From Thalassia testudinum (Eukaryota; Streptophyta; Magnoliopsida; Alismatales; Hydrocharitaceae): a DNA stretch of 64,000 nucleotides. The notes beneath the pieces were generated by a model. That model was not told the DNA's origin. It searched no databases and saw nothing but the letters and a program-made list of their open reading frames with translations. The DNA lies in NCBI GenBank assembly GCA_037157565.1, contig JAZHRO010000062.1, positions 7,192,001 to 7,256,000 on the forward strand. The letters are read 5' to 3'. Each line of letters begins with the position of its first letter. The stretch's first letter is position 1. Of this stretch, positions 17,999-30,700 are shown piece after piece. The position numbers and the translations under genes are program-made.

Positions 17999-19894
17999 TG
18001 GTGAGCATGAAATCGAGTGTGGAAAATATGCATCGTAGTATATGTCGAAATCTCACTACCAAATAAAATTTATTATCGGAGCTCGAGGTGATCCCCGGGT
18101 TGAACATGGGGAGGCGAACGTTTGGTTTATAGAAATCTGCCCTTTAATTAATTTGTTTTTGGTGTTTTTTTATGTTTTGTAATTTTTTTGGTATTTTTAT
18201 AAGATGGAATATCAAGTCGAAATGCTTCTATCTAATCTACTCTACTCTAGCAGAATGAGAGAGAGAGAGAGAAAAAATATCAATATTTATCTAACCAAAG
18301 TTTACTACAGATAATTAAGGAAGAAATTACAACTACACTAGAAAAGCAATAAAAGATAGTGAGAGGTGAGGAAATCCCCCTCAACGGCTGCTTGGACGAC
18401 GACTCGCTTTGACGGCGCCTAGATGAAGGTGGTGAGAGGCTAGACGAAGAAGAACGAAACTAGAGGATGGGGTAGGACGGCATCGCGGCGAGGATCTACT
18501 TTCCAAATGTGGTGAGAGGACGGCTACGGGATGCTCCACGAAAGGGGGTGAGAAGCAGGAAAATATTTTTACTTTTCTACTTTAGAGGAGCATCCTGGGC
18601 TTGAGACCAATTCCTTAAATCTTTGGAGGAGGTGAGGGAAGAAGAGGAAGAGAGGAGCAAGAATGAGAGGGGTGGTGGTCCTTTTATAGTGGAGGAATGA
18701 AGGCATAAAAAGATCACAAGTCAACAGCGACATTTTAAATCATCGTTAAAGATCCACCGCAAACGTTGCTGTAGCCCTCGCACACCACCTCTAGCACTCG
18801 CTGGCACTGTGTTGGATCTGCGAGGTATGCTAGTGGCCCTCAGTTCAAAGATGGACGACTGGGATTCGCGCATGGGGGTGCTTCAAAATCGGGCATCGTG
18901 CACACTGAGGTTGTAAGGATGCGCGCTCGCTGTTGGATCAAGATCTGAGGGTCAAGAATCGCATGCGAGCCAACACTCTATATTGCATACTTACCGCGTG
19001 TTAGATCATGAGTTGCCTTGTGCGTGATCACGCGTGTGTGTCATGTGTTTCATCCATTGCTCCACGTAGCCACTTCCTCTGTCGTCTGATTATGCATTGA
19101 TGACCCAATTTCGTCTGCTCCCTGCTTCAACGAATTAAAATTTCCCATTGCGATTCGAACATGCGTCTGTGTTTTGAAAGCATAGCTGATGACCGACGCA
19201 CTGTGGGATCAACATGGTCGAGATGATGGTGGTGGCCTCATGCAGTCTGGACCATTGGAGCTTGATCCAACAGTCGAGACTTTTTTGTGAACTTCTTCAG
19301 GCGTGATTGAATGGACAATGTGGACAATTGGTGGTCATTGGATGACAATCCAATAGCCCAGATCAAAGGCTGCAAGAGCTTTAAGAGTTGGGCAGGGGGC
19401 TTGGGTGGTCTTGGGCAGCTGTGATGGCACCACATGGCGCTATCATGGCCATTTATCTTCTTCTACTCGTAGATGACTCCATGGGTGTCGGATTGGATCG
19501 ATTTTCATGCTATTAGGCTATGATAGTCGATCTGGATCCATTTGTGTAGTTGGATTTGTCATTTGAAACTCCAAATTATATCACTTAACCCCCTGGTCGT
19601 TGATCTTCCTTGGACTGCATAATGTGCTATGGGACTCCGATCAAGGTGATTTCGGAGGCGTTGGACTCCGATCGCTATCCTGATTAGATCCGTACGGTTG
19701 GATATTAATTCCAAGGCCCTAAAATAAATCTCCTCTTCTGGCCACAAAATGGCATAAATTAACCTATAATTTATACAATCTATCATAAATGCAGAATGAT
19801 GCATACTATGCAACATTTATAATATGGAATGTAATGTTAAGCTTAAGAACTCGCATAAATAGACATTTTATCATGAATAAATGTGTATTTATCA
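17999..19894 (-). repeat. 3' LTR of element C
   Basis: From tggtgagc to tttatca, 1896 bp. The TATA box is at 18680-18689 (minus strand ctataaaagg). The tRNA-like module is at about 19143-19210, with B box tgttcgaatcg (near 19151-19161) and an A-box-like segment near 19193-19203. Confidence 0.9.
19143..19210 (-). other. tRNA-like module in the C 3' LTR
   Basis: Near-consensus B box and a weaker A box, about 42 nt apart. The ends tccca and tggga pair. An anticodon-like loop ctttcaaaa is flanked by partly paired arms. Confidence 0.5.
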
Positions 19895-21510
19895 TACCCT
19901 CATGCCTATCTTTCTCTAGTTCCTTGCAAAATTAACCTAATTGCTATGTATAGAATAGAATTACATTCCAATTACTTAGGAAAAATTTGTTGATTAACAC
20001 TAGAAAAATTCAACTAAGGACCTAATTATAAAGACTCAACAGTGCCCAAGTGCCTACCAAAATGCAGACTGCCTAAGTCCTCGCCTTATTTTGTATAAAA
20101 ACAAATCCATTTTTTTCTTTCCTTTTCAACTTTTCTAATTTTTTTGGATTTTTGAGTTTAGAGTTTTGGGGCAACATTCTATGGCTACCCAACCCACACA
20201 AGGCTCAAAAAGAACATTAAGTTCCAAGCATCTTGTGAAAAAGTGATACACTCACTAAGCGGCAGTTAAAAACGGACTTCAGGTTCTTACGACCCTAGGT
20301 GACCCTAAACGAAAAGTTTCTACCTAAAGATGTATCTATTCGATCGATAACTTTCTTCCTACTTTTATTTTTTATGGGGTCAACACAAGGGCGAATCCAA
20401 TATATATCTTCTCAGTTTATTCTACTTCCTTGCTTCTTCCCTAAGTGTTTGGGAATTATTTATGCAATTTTGTGAGCTGGGCTCTGAATAAATGGCTAAT
20501 GGGGCATCCAACCCATGGCAACTTGCTAACCATACTTGTGTGCTGAAGTGTAGCTTATTTTCCTTTTTTTGTTTCATTTTTCTTTTTTTTTCTTCTTCCT
20601 TTTTTTTCCTTTTTGAGTATTATTATTTTTTTCTTTTATAAGTAGGTGGCTTCCTTGATCTAAGATTTGCCTAAAGACAGAAGAAATAGTATGGTCATGT
20701 AGCTGGACTCTGGACAATCAGCCAATGGGTTGTTATCCATGACAACTTGTCAGCCATACTACCCTAGAAAGTTCATTAGCTACCTAATTCCCGAAAAACT
20801 ACTAAGAGGTGAGTTAGTGCAAATAGTGTGTAATGCTTTAGACTTAAAGCCCCTTCAAATTAGAGAGTGGGTTAATAAGTCATGTACTTATCACCCCAAT
20901 TTATTAGCCAAATTAAAATAAAATTAACGTGACGAGGACTCAAGAAATAGGTCCACATTTTAGTGGACACCCGGGCTGATTAAGCCCGAAGACCAAAGAG
21001 TCAAGTGTTCAAGTCCTATTGTATCATTTCCTAAAGTTAATAACTTCTAATGCCTAAGTTTTCTTCTCCTAATTCTATTTTTCTTTCTTTCATTTTTTTT
21101 AAAATAAAAAAATTCTACGAAGCTAACAAAATATTTTCATGATTAAGTATCCACCCTCCCATACCTAACTGATGCAATGTCCTCATTGTAAAAATAAAGA
21201 TATGAAAAGGACGGAATAAACATAATATCACCTGAATTTCATGATAGATCTGGTCAGCTCCACAAAGAAAGTGGAATATACACACGTGTTAAGTTTAGTG
21301 CCTTCAGCTAGGCATAATATACAAACAAAGAAGACATTAAGAATTCACAGGTGCAAGACAAGATTGAAATAAGAAGATTGATCTCAGGACTCGCCAGCAA
21401 GTATCACAGATGTAGACTAGATTATGATGCAGACCCATGCCCCAGGGTCAAGCGATTTTAAGGTTCTAGATGCAAATCACCCAGAACCAAAGAACATTGT
21501 GCTTGCGGGG
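19895..21510 (-). other. PPT and 3' untranslated region of element C
   Basis: The PPT lies at the start; two copies of the 3' module, the tgataagt-type hairpin (one arm mutated) and the internal PPT (21151-21170) are recognisable. Long T-rich runs lie near 20560-20640. Confidence 0.6.
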
Positions 21511-23032
21511 TCAGGCCTGAAACTTTATGGTATGAAACCCAAGTCTGAAATTATAGATGAAATAAAGTTCTAAACTAAAAGGAGTATTTGTCCATTTGAA
21601 ATTTGGCTTAGAAAGATAATCCATTATTCTATCCTTGGGTTGCACATCCTTAGGAAAAATATCATAAGGGTCGTGGTAAAGAGTAGGTGGTTTGAGGCAA
21701 ATAGGAACCCTTAGATCCACACTTCTGTCTTCCCCATAGTTAACTTCCCAAATTTTCACTTCCAAATTTTTACCCTCCAAAATCAAGGTTTTCAGGACCT
21801 TCAAATTGTTATACACCCCATCTAAAATATCCAAGTCAAACAATTGTGGATGAATCATAATTGACTTGGGTTTGGTAATCTCAAGAATAGAATTATCATT
21901 ATGCTCAACGGGGTGCGGTTGAGTAATCAGGCTATTGATTGAATCATCCAATAACTCATGATCGGAATCCTCCATGTCGACCCTAGTTGAATCAATTTCC
22001 TCAATTATAAGGCCATCAAATGATTCTTCAAATTCCTTAGGCCCATTCATCTCACTAAAGTCATTCTCAAACTCAAGTGAAACTTCACCTAAAGATTCTT
22101 CCTCCTTAGAATCAAAGAATTCTGAATTCTCATTAATATGTCTTAAGATCGTATGTTATTCCTTGGTCCATAGAGACATATTTTTCCTCATACCCTGGTT
22201 TAGGGATCTCGAGTGAAGAAATCATTTGATCCCCAATGGGTTTCTCTAGACCAATCCGGTCATCCCTGGTCTCGTAAATTGTGTTCCCCCTACAGGTGCC
22301 TAAGCAATTTTTGACATTGGCTCTCTTGATGGGGGTTCATCCTGAGAATCATCCCAAGATTGAACTAGGGCAACTACAAATTTCATCCTCAATCTCGACA
22401 ATTTCCCAAGCAAAAACTCACTTGGGCCCTTATCCTTAACATCTTGGAGCCAATCCAATAAAGAACTATTAACCTCATCAATCATTTTGATCATAGGCTC
22501 CAATGCTTCAGTAGTGCATGCTGTTGGCTGAGTTTCCAAAGATTGTATGGTGTTCCTCAAGTTAGCCAACACCCTATCTTGGACCTGGCTCACCTTAATC
22601 GAATGGTTCAATTTAGGATTGGGTGGGGTTGGGTTCAGTTCAGGGGAGTCAAAGAATTAAGGTTCTTGGGGCCCTCCCTGATAATATGTTGTTTCGGGTT
22701 GTTCTTTGTCAGGGTGGTGACCTATGTTCAGCATAATCCAGGGGAGCCTAGGTGTTATAATCATTATATCCTTCTTCATTATAGATCATGTTGGGTTGTT
22801 CATCAAAGGGTGAAGATCCATACTCAGTGTAGGCGTAACAAGGATAATAATCACAGTCTAGATGTCCAAGATTAGACCCTGGACATTGAGGTCCAGAATT
22901 GTATCCCCAATCTAGGTTATCCCGATTAGTAGATGAGTAGTCATAAGTTGGGTCAGGATAGTAGTCATCTTGGGGATAAGTGGTAGTAGGAGGGTAGGAG
23001 TGGAAATGTGAGTAGGATGTAGGAGGATCCAT
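21511..23032 (-). pseudogene. Element C ORF, decayed copy of the family protein
   Basis: Three collinear frames (22748-23032, 22300-22611, 21511-22050) cover the N-terminus (MDPPTSYSHF), the helical block (LLDWLQDVKDKG) and the C-terminal domain (LEVKIWEVNYG). Frameshifts and stops separate them. It ends with TGA near the place where the B frame stops. Confidence 0.8.
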
Positions 23033-24263
23033 GGCAAAGTAGAAGGGAAAACAAAGGAGAGAAAGGTGCCTTGCAGTACAATCAAACCAAACCTATCCTT
23101 AGGTAGGTAACCTAAAGACCTATAGACTCTCAGAACCCATCTTGAGATGAAAGAAATGATTTAGTCTACTTCTATCTGGTCAATCCAGCTAGTTAGAGGG
23201 AGGGATTAGGGAGAAGGCTCTTCCTTTGGCTTGTGCCTCTAGTTCCTTTGACCCCCAACCATGGTTGTTTGACACTACTCCCCTAGCTAGACATCAAATG
23301 GACCGGTAGAAGCAGATTAATCGAAAAAATCTTAGTTGGAGTCCCAAAGAGCGAGTTAATCCTTAAGGCCAATGTTTACTCACTTTTAATTAAGCTTGGG
23401 ATGATTGTGCCTTTGGAATGTGATGGGCCCTTTAGATGAGTTGTGCCATTAAAAATCGATTAATATGTGTGTACGTGCACAACCAGGGTTTTGAAATAAA
23501 GTTTTGATGATGTGTCTTTTAGGTTTCGTCCTTGTTTAGTAACTTTTAGGATTCAACTTTAGGTGTATTCAATTAAGTTCAGGAGGCACACCAAGTTTTG
23601 AAAGTACCATGATGATATATTCCTTTAAAACTCAAAAAGAATGTGGAGTGCCTGGTTAGTTCCTAAAAATTAAATCCTATGGGGCAAGCTATTGATGAAT
23701 CATTTTTATCTTAAATGGTGCAGCCCAAACAGCTCAATCAATTGGCCTATTTGCACCATAGATTAAGGCACACAAAATGTCTTAACCCAATCAGATTTCT
23801 ACTCACTTATGTGTATTAGTTGAAGTATACCGGGTCCACAAATCAAGTCCCGATTAAGTGGTAGAATCGAAGTGATTGTGCACCTTAGGATGAGAATTTG
23901 TGGGTGTTTAAGGTGTGTCACTTTTAGTTTAATCCCATAAGAAGAGAAGAGTAACTTTTTTTTTTTTTGTATTTTTAATTTATGCAGGTGGGTGAGGTGA
24001 GTAGAGTGACAATCAAACAACCATGACTAACCTAGGGTTCATGCAAGCTCCTAGGTTAATTAGGGTTTGAGTTATTAGATGGCGGAATGAAATTTAAGGG
24101 GCTGGTGGTGGGGATACACTTACAGAACCTTCTAACTGCACTTTACTCCGATCTATTCTACTTTGGCATGCCTTGGAAGGGTACCTATAATCAAAGAAAG
24201 AAAGGAACAAAGTGATCTAAAAAGTTAAGGTGGAAAATGAGGGAAAAACCAAAGAGCATTACC
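23033..24263 (-). other. Leader of element C with predicted intron
   Basis: Donor ct|gtaagt begins at 24123 on the minus strand; the acceptor region near 23075 reads tactgcaagg, slightly changed from tattgcaggg. The leader stem arms are ggtc/gacc. Confidence 0.5.
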
Positions 24264-24281
24264 TCCCCAGCAATGGTGCCA
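24264..24281 (-). other. Primer-binding site of element C
   Basis: Plus strand tccccagcaatggtgcca: 15 of 18 match the tRNA-Asp 3' end; all three differences are transitions at CpG sites. Confidence 0.8.
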
Positions 24282-24284
24282 AAA

Positions 24285-25263
24285 TGGTCAGCGTGAATCT
24301 GAGAATGGAAAATACACATCGTAGTATATGTTGAAATCTCGTTACCAAATAAAATTTATAACTAAAGCTCGAGGTAAGCTTCGAGTTGAACATGGGGAGG
24401 TGAACATTTGGCTTGATTTATTTATTTTTGGTGTTTTTTTATGTTTTGTAATTTTTTGGTACTTTTATAAGATAGAATTTCAAGTCGAAATGCTTCAATC
24501 TAATCTACTCTATTCTAGCAGACTGAGGGAGAGAGAAAATATCAATATTTATCTGACCCAAGTTTACTACAGATAATCAAGGAAGAAATTACAACTACAG
24601 TAGAAAAGCAATAAAAGATAGAGAGAGGTAAGGAAATCCCCCTCGACGGCTGTTTAGAGGATGACTCGCTTTGACGGTGCCTGAATGAAGGTGGTGAGAG
24701 GCTACACGAAGAAGAATCGAATCATAGGATGGAGGACAGGGCAGGACGTCGTCACAACAAAGATCTACTTCCCAAATGTGGTGAGAGGATGGCTACAGGA
24801 TGCTCCATGAAGGGGGATGAGATGCGGGAATATATTTTTACTTTTCTATTCTAGAGGAGCATCCCGGGCTCAGGACTAGCTCCTTAGAGCTTTGGAGGAG
24901 GTGAGGGAAGAAGAGGAAGAGATAAGCAAGAATGGAAGGGGTGGTGGTCCATTTATAGTGGAGGAATGAAGGCTTAAAAAGATTACAGGTCAACAATGAC
25001 ATTTAAACTTGCTGCTAAAGATCTGCTACAAACGTTGTTGTAGCCCTTGCACACCGCCGCTGGCGCTTGTTGGCACTGTGATCGATCCGCGAGGGATGTT
25101 GGTGGTCCTCAGTTCAGAGATGGACGGCTGGGATTTGTGTACGGGGGAGCTTCAAAATCATGCATCATGCATGCTGAGGTTATGAGGACGTGCGCCCGTT
25201 GTTGGATCAAGATTTGAGGGTCGACAATCGCGCGTAGGCCGACGCTCCAGATTGTGTGCTTAC
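24285..25263 (-). repeat. 5' LTR of element C, part 1
   Basis: Starts tggtcagc after the PBS and matches the C 3' LTR. It ends at the TSD cttac (25259-25263) of solo LTR E. Confidence 0.88.
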
Positions 25264-27155
25264 TAATGTAGACACATCTATTTCACATAAACTGTCTATT
25301 TTTGTGTGTTCTTAGGTGTATAATTGCATTAAGCATTATAAATATTGCATAACATGTATCATCATGCATTTAGATTAGCTTGTACAAATTTTAGGTTAAT
25401 TTGCCCTTTTTATGGTCAGGAGACAAGGCGATATTTATCGGGACCTCGGATTGAAGATCCAACCATACAGATCTGATCAGGGAGACAATCGAAGTCCAAC
25501 GCCTTTGAGATCGCACCAATTGGACCTCCGTAGCATCAAATGCAGTCCAAGAAAGAACAGAGGTTAAGGGGCAAGGTGGTGTAAATACATACCTCAGATG
25601 AAAAATCCAACTGAACGGATGGGTTCGAATTGACGATGGCAGCCCAACGGTGTGAAAATTGACCCAATCTGACATCCGTGGCACCACCTGCACGTAAAAG
25701 AAGATGGACAGCTTAGATGGTGCCATGTGGGACCATCCTAGATGCCCAAGATCACCCACAAGCTATTGCAACCCTCCTCATCCGTGCCATCGCATCTCAA
25801 CCATTGGATCACCATCCAACGGTCAACATTGATCCTCGCCTGCCTTCATATCTTTATAAAGGGTAGATGAAGATTCAATGTGGACCATTGGATCTTGATC
25901 CAACGGTCCACATTCGCTCTTCACCGCACGAGCACACGATGAGTCTTCGACACAAAAGGACCCATGGCGCATTGGTTACGAGAGGCACTCGCAACCTATG
26001 AGCGCATGATCAAGCCGCAGTGAGGAAGTGAAATTCGCTGTAGGTGTGCCCAATCGAAATCCGGTCACACAATGTTGAACAAACTACAGCAGTGGGCGCA
26101 ACGTGGCTCCTTCTTGTGCATCAGATGACTGATCACGCCACATGCATGCAATGATGCACCATCAAACGTGCCATTGTACGCAGGCGCTATATGAGGCGAA
26201 GACGAAGCGTGCATGCGTGATTTAAGCCATCTGATTGAATGATTGGACGGCTGAGATGGATTTGGTGCTTAAGAGTGGTGAACCGCTAAAGGCGAGAAGC
26301 CGCTAATGTGGCTACGCAAGAGCTATTTGATGTGGAGCGAGTGGCGGAGATGGAGTGCACATCTTCACCGACGTTTACCTTCAGCAATGCTCTCATCTGT
26401 CACTAAAGACCTCAAGTTAATTCTTTTAAAGCTTAAAATGTCCTTTTTGCCCTCAAACCTCACCTATAAAAGGACCACCCCTACCACACATTTCACCATC
26501 CCTTCTCTTCTTCTCTCATCCCCTCCAAAGCTCTACGAGCTGGTCCCATACCCGGGATGCTCCACAGAGTCTTAAATATAATTTTTTCATTTTCTCATCC
26601 CCGTTCATGGAGCGCCCGTAGTTGTCCTCTCACCGCCATTCGGGAAGCGGATCCCGCTACGACATTGCCTTGCTTCATTCTTCATCCTCCCTCGTCCAGC
26701 ATCTCATCCCCATAGTCTAGGTGCTTCATCAATGCAGCTCATCCTCCAAGCAGCCGTCGAGGAGGATTTTCTCATCTCTCTCTTTTTACTGCTTTCTATT
26801 GTAGATTTTCAGCTTTCTAGTTATAGAATTAGTTGTAATGAATAGATGATTATCAAATATTGGTTCTCTTTCTCACTCTTTTCTCTGTATTATTCTCTCT
26901 ATTTGTAGTATTCTTTCTCTTTCTTCTATTGTTTATTCTTTAATTGGAATAGCTAGTGTAGATTTAATTCGACCAGCTAATCTACTTCGTGACAATAATT
27001 ATAAACGTAATTTTTAATCAAAGGTTCGCCTCCTTATGTTCGACCTGGGACTCACCAAAGTTTCAGTTATAAATTTTATTTGATAGCAGATTTTTACGCA
27101 ACTACAATGACGGGTTTTCAAACTCAACTTTTATGCCTACGAATCTCGACAATCA
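25264..27155 (+). mobile_element. Solo LTR E
   Basis: 1892 bp with perfect TSDs cttac (25259-25263, 27156-27160). It starts taatgtagacaca, where related LTRs have tgatgtaaacaca, and ends cgacaatca. It has a TATA box (26465-26472), the tail signature cttatgttcgacc near 27037, and a degenerate tRNA-like module (A box tggcgcattgg at 25966). Solo LTRs arise by recombination between the two LTRs of an element. Confidence 0.9.
25877..25914 (+). promoter_or_regulatory. 38-bp palindrome in solo LTR E
   Basis: 18-bp arms (aatgtggaccattggatc and its complement with one mismatch) around tt. A shorter perfect relative, arms accgttggatc, is at 27417-27440 in the C 5' LTR. Confidence 0.7.
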
Positions 27156-27160
27156 CTTAC

Positions 27161-27564
27161 TGCGTGGCAGATCGTGCATGGTCACTTGTGTGATAGAGTG
27201 CATGTATCATGCATTTCATCCATCGCTCCACATAGCTGCTTCCTCTACCGTTTGATCGTGTATCGACGACACAATTTCATCTGCTCCTCGCTTCAGCAAA
27301 TTAAAATCGCCCGCTATGATTCGAACATGCATCCACATTTTGAAAGCACAGTTGATGACTTGTGCGCTATGGGCTCAACATGGTCGAGATGATGGTGGTT
27401 ACCTCACGCAGTCTAGACCGTTGGATCTTGATCCAACGGTTGAGACTTTTTCGTCAACTTCTTCAGGCACAATTGAATGGATGATGTGGCCAATTGGTGG
27501 TCATGGGATGATGATCCAGTAGCCCAGATCAAAGTTGCAGGAGCTTTAGAAGTTGGTCAAGGGG
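27161..27564 (-). repeat. 5' LTR of element C, part 2
   Basis: Continues the C LTR after solo LTR E. Contains the tRNA-like module (B box 27317-27327, A box tagcgcac at about 27361-27370 on the minus strand) and the perfect 24-bp palindrome 27417-27440. Confidence 0.85.
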
Positions 27565-30225
27565 TGTTTATGGTGAAATCGTCATTGTTTAGGAAATGTG
27601 TCGTAGTATAGTTGACAAAATCGCACAAAACACTTAAATTTATAAACTAGAAATCTAATTGGAGTCCGAGGTCATTTGCAGGGAGCAAATGGAATTCACG
27701 ACACTAATCTTAATTCAGGAATGATGAGCACAATTAATTAAGCACAATATAGGTGTTCAATGAATAAAATTGCTCAAAAGTAATATTCAAATATAAATCA
27801 ATGTATCTCAAGGAGAATAGGGACAAAAAGAATGGAAGGAACTTAAAAAGTGGTGATTTAGATCACCATTTAGATCCTTCAAGCTAAGCATATCGCAAAC
27901 ATTCAAAGTAACTCAAATATCTCAAATAATTCAACAGCAGTTCTAATCAAATACTCAAATAATGCCACAGTGTTTTGAATCAAGTCAGATGTTGGATCTG
28001 ATGACTAGATGCCTTAAGTGTCAAGCTCAGAACCACAGTAAGGTGCACAAGGGTGCCAAGGCTTATCGTCTCAGGCACAACACAAGGCTCGCCCAAGCAC
28101 TTTAGAGACTAAGTGTTAGCCTCTCTTCAGCATGTGACCAGAGGTAGATCAAGCCACAGCAAAACCCTCCCCCCTCCTCACAAATTCTCCTCTCTTTCTT
28201 TTCTCTCAGAATGGGTAATTAGAGAATTAGGCTGGTAATTGGGTCATGAATAGTACTGGGTCTAGGCTCACCGGGGGTGTGGGTGAGCGAGGGATCTGAC
28301 CCACCAGTGTCTCGGGCGAAAAGGCTATAGCACGAAATCCTTTTATGCACTGTTGCCAAATCCATTCCACACAATGTGAGACTAAAGTTCCTATCATCCT
28401 CGCGCAAATGCAACTGGAGATGAACTCCTTGAATTGGTGTGGTGGTTGTTGCTACTTCTTTGAATCAAGAGCCTGGAGCTCTTTGTGGACGCACTTCGTA
28501 GCTCCTGGAGGTAGAAGCAAAGTCGAAGATGGTTGGAAATGGCCGGAATGCCATGGTCGAATGTGGCAGTGACAGGCGGAGATGGAGAAACCTGAAATCC
28601 AGTAATACTGGCCTTAAGCCCCAATTAGTAGGTCCATAAGCATTGCAGGTGTTCGTGGAGTGCAGTGGTGGTGTCGATTTGGGGTTTCATGGTCGGGCGA
28701 GGTCGAATGGAGTTGGAGAAGGTGAGCGGAAGTTGGGTTGTTCGGTGGAAATTTTGAGAGGGTGAGACCCTCAATTTCTTGAGGGGTTTTGGTCAGGGTG
28801 GTGAGGCGGAGGTTTTGGGAGCATTGTGAGGTGGTTTGGTGGTTGTATGTGGTCGAGTGTCCACACTGGAGCATGGCCGGAGCAGACGAAGACGACAAGG
28901 AAGAGAGGCGATTGTGGGTTGAATTGGGGAATAAAGGAGTTGAACCTAATCTAAAGAGGGAGAGGAAGAGTTTGGGATCCTAGCTAACTATTGAAAGTTA
29001 GGAGAGGCGCTGTTTGTGATTGGCCGGCACCGGAGATGAATCATCCGGTGATGAAGCGGCGAGGAAGAAGGGGGTCTGGGAGGCTCTCGCTGGTATTGCG
29101 AGGAGAGGAGGAAGTAGCAGAGGAGATTCACGCTGCCTATGGTATGTGGCAGTGGCCGAGGAAGCTAGAGAGAGGAGATGTTGCCGGAGCTATGGCGGAG
29201 GTGGCTGGAGGGAGAAGTATTTGAAGTAAGGCCAAACCGAGCTCAGGAGATCGACTTGAAGTTCGAGAGCTTTTATAGAGCTCCTAGCCGAGCACAAATT
29301 GGGAAAATCACGAGCAAATTTTGCCGATTAGACAAGTTTATAACATGAAGAATCAAACTTTGTTGGAGGTTCCTTGCTTCGAAACTGGATTCCAAACCTG
29401 GTTCAAATGTGTTCTCACTATCTAAACACCAATCCCTCCAAAATTGGAGGGATTTGGTGATGATTTCGTGATGTTCTTTCTTGATTTCAGTCGGTGGTGA
29501 TGGATTGATTAGGAAACCCTGGAGATGAAGACGGCAGGGGGCATTTGGTGAAGAAGATGATAAAGTTGAGGGGTTCCTGCAATTAATTCAAAAGCTAGGG
29601 CTTGCCTGAGAGAAATAGAGATTTAATGGACTAAAATGCAAACTAGGTCAAGATGGTCTTTGATTGGGCCCAAATTTTGGTAAAAATCTAATTTAAACCA
29701 AAGAAATCTGATGGTGAAGTCGGATTTGAGTTTTAACCACGTTTGACTGGGAAATTTGCATAGAAACCCAAATTAGGGTGGAATTTTGTCTGAGACTATT
29801 CCGTGTCAAAATAGGTACAGATGGTCAAACCAAAGGTACCAAACCTCAAGGAATGTTTTTCTATGAATTTTAGGAGGTTTAGATGAATTTTATTCTGACC
29901 GAAACCTCTTCAATTTAAGCGGGTCTGAAATTACGATTTTAGGTGCTATTGTGGTTCTCAAAATACGTGAAACCCCATTTGTATCTTTGTGGACCCACTC
30001 TTTAGCCTTTAATTCTCATTAGACCTTCAACTAACCCCTGGGAAACCCTGTGGTTACCCTGCATTCATGATGTGATGTTAAAACTACATAATTAACCCAG
30101 TTTTAATGTTCTCTTAGAATGGATCTGAATGGAATTATGGCTCTCTTAGGCGATTATGTAGGAGCATTTGTCACTTAATTATGACTAAATAAAGTTAGTT
30201 ATGGCTCATGATGGTATTACCATTA
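27565..30225 (-). mobile_element. Solo LTR F
   Basis: About 2.66 kb, flanked by agggg on the left and gggg(a) on the right, so the end is uncertain by one base. It has a minus strand TATA box (29271-29277, ctataaaag). The minus strand start resembles that of G (G tgatgataac; F taatggtaat). It is related throughout to G and H, with pyrimidine-rich and G-rich (plus strand) segments and no coding domain. Confidence 0.75.
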
Positions 30226-30695
30226 GGGGACTTGGGCGGCTTGGGTGGCTATGATGGCACTACATGGCGCCATCATGGCTATCCATCTTCTTTTGCTCGC
30301 AGATGATGCCACGAATGTCGGATTCGCGTCGTTGGGCTACGATCGTCGATCCGGATCCATCCGTGCAGTTAGATTTGTCGTTTGAAGCTCCAAATTGTGT
30401 CACCTAACTCCTTGGTCATTGATCCTCCTCGGACTACATAACATGCTACGAGACTCTGATCAGGGCAATTTTGGAGGTGTTGGACTTCGATTGTCATCCT
30501 AATCAGATCCGTACGGTTGGATCTTCAATCCGAGGCCTTGAAATAAATCTCCTTCTCTCGTTGCCACAACAAGGAGCAACTTAAGCTATAATTTATACAA
30601 TCTATCCTATGCAATATTTATAATGTGGAATGGAATGTTAAGCTTAGGAACTCGCATAAATAGATATTTTATCATGAATAAATGTGTATTTATCA
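30226..30695 (-). repeat. 5' LTR of element C, part 3
   Basis: Resumes the C LTR after F and ends tttatca, followed by the TSD ccact (30696-30700). Confidence 0.85.
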
Positions 30696-30700
30696 CCACT

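Larger units (their letters stand above)
17999..30695 (-). mobile_element. Element C: non-autonomous LTR retrotransposon with nested insertions
   Basis: Flanked by perfect TSDs ccact (17994-17998 and 30696-30700). It has a 3' LTR, PPT, decayed ORF, PBS and a 5' LTR split by solo LTR E and element F. The same family as A, B and D but a distinct LTR subfamily (no 93-bp duplication, palindrome 2 not recognisable). Confidence 0.92.

Noticed and set aside
28700..29230. Short open frames in a G-rich segment
   Set aside because: Collinear with non-coding parts of LTR G and located near the antisense side of the F TATA box; no domain.
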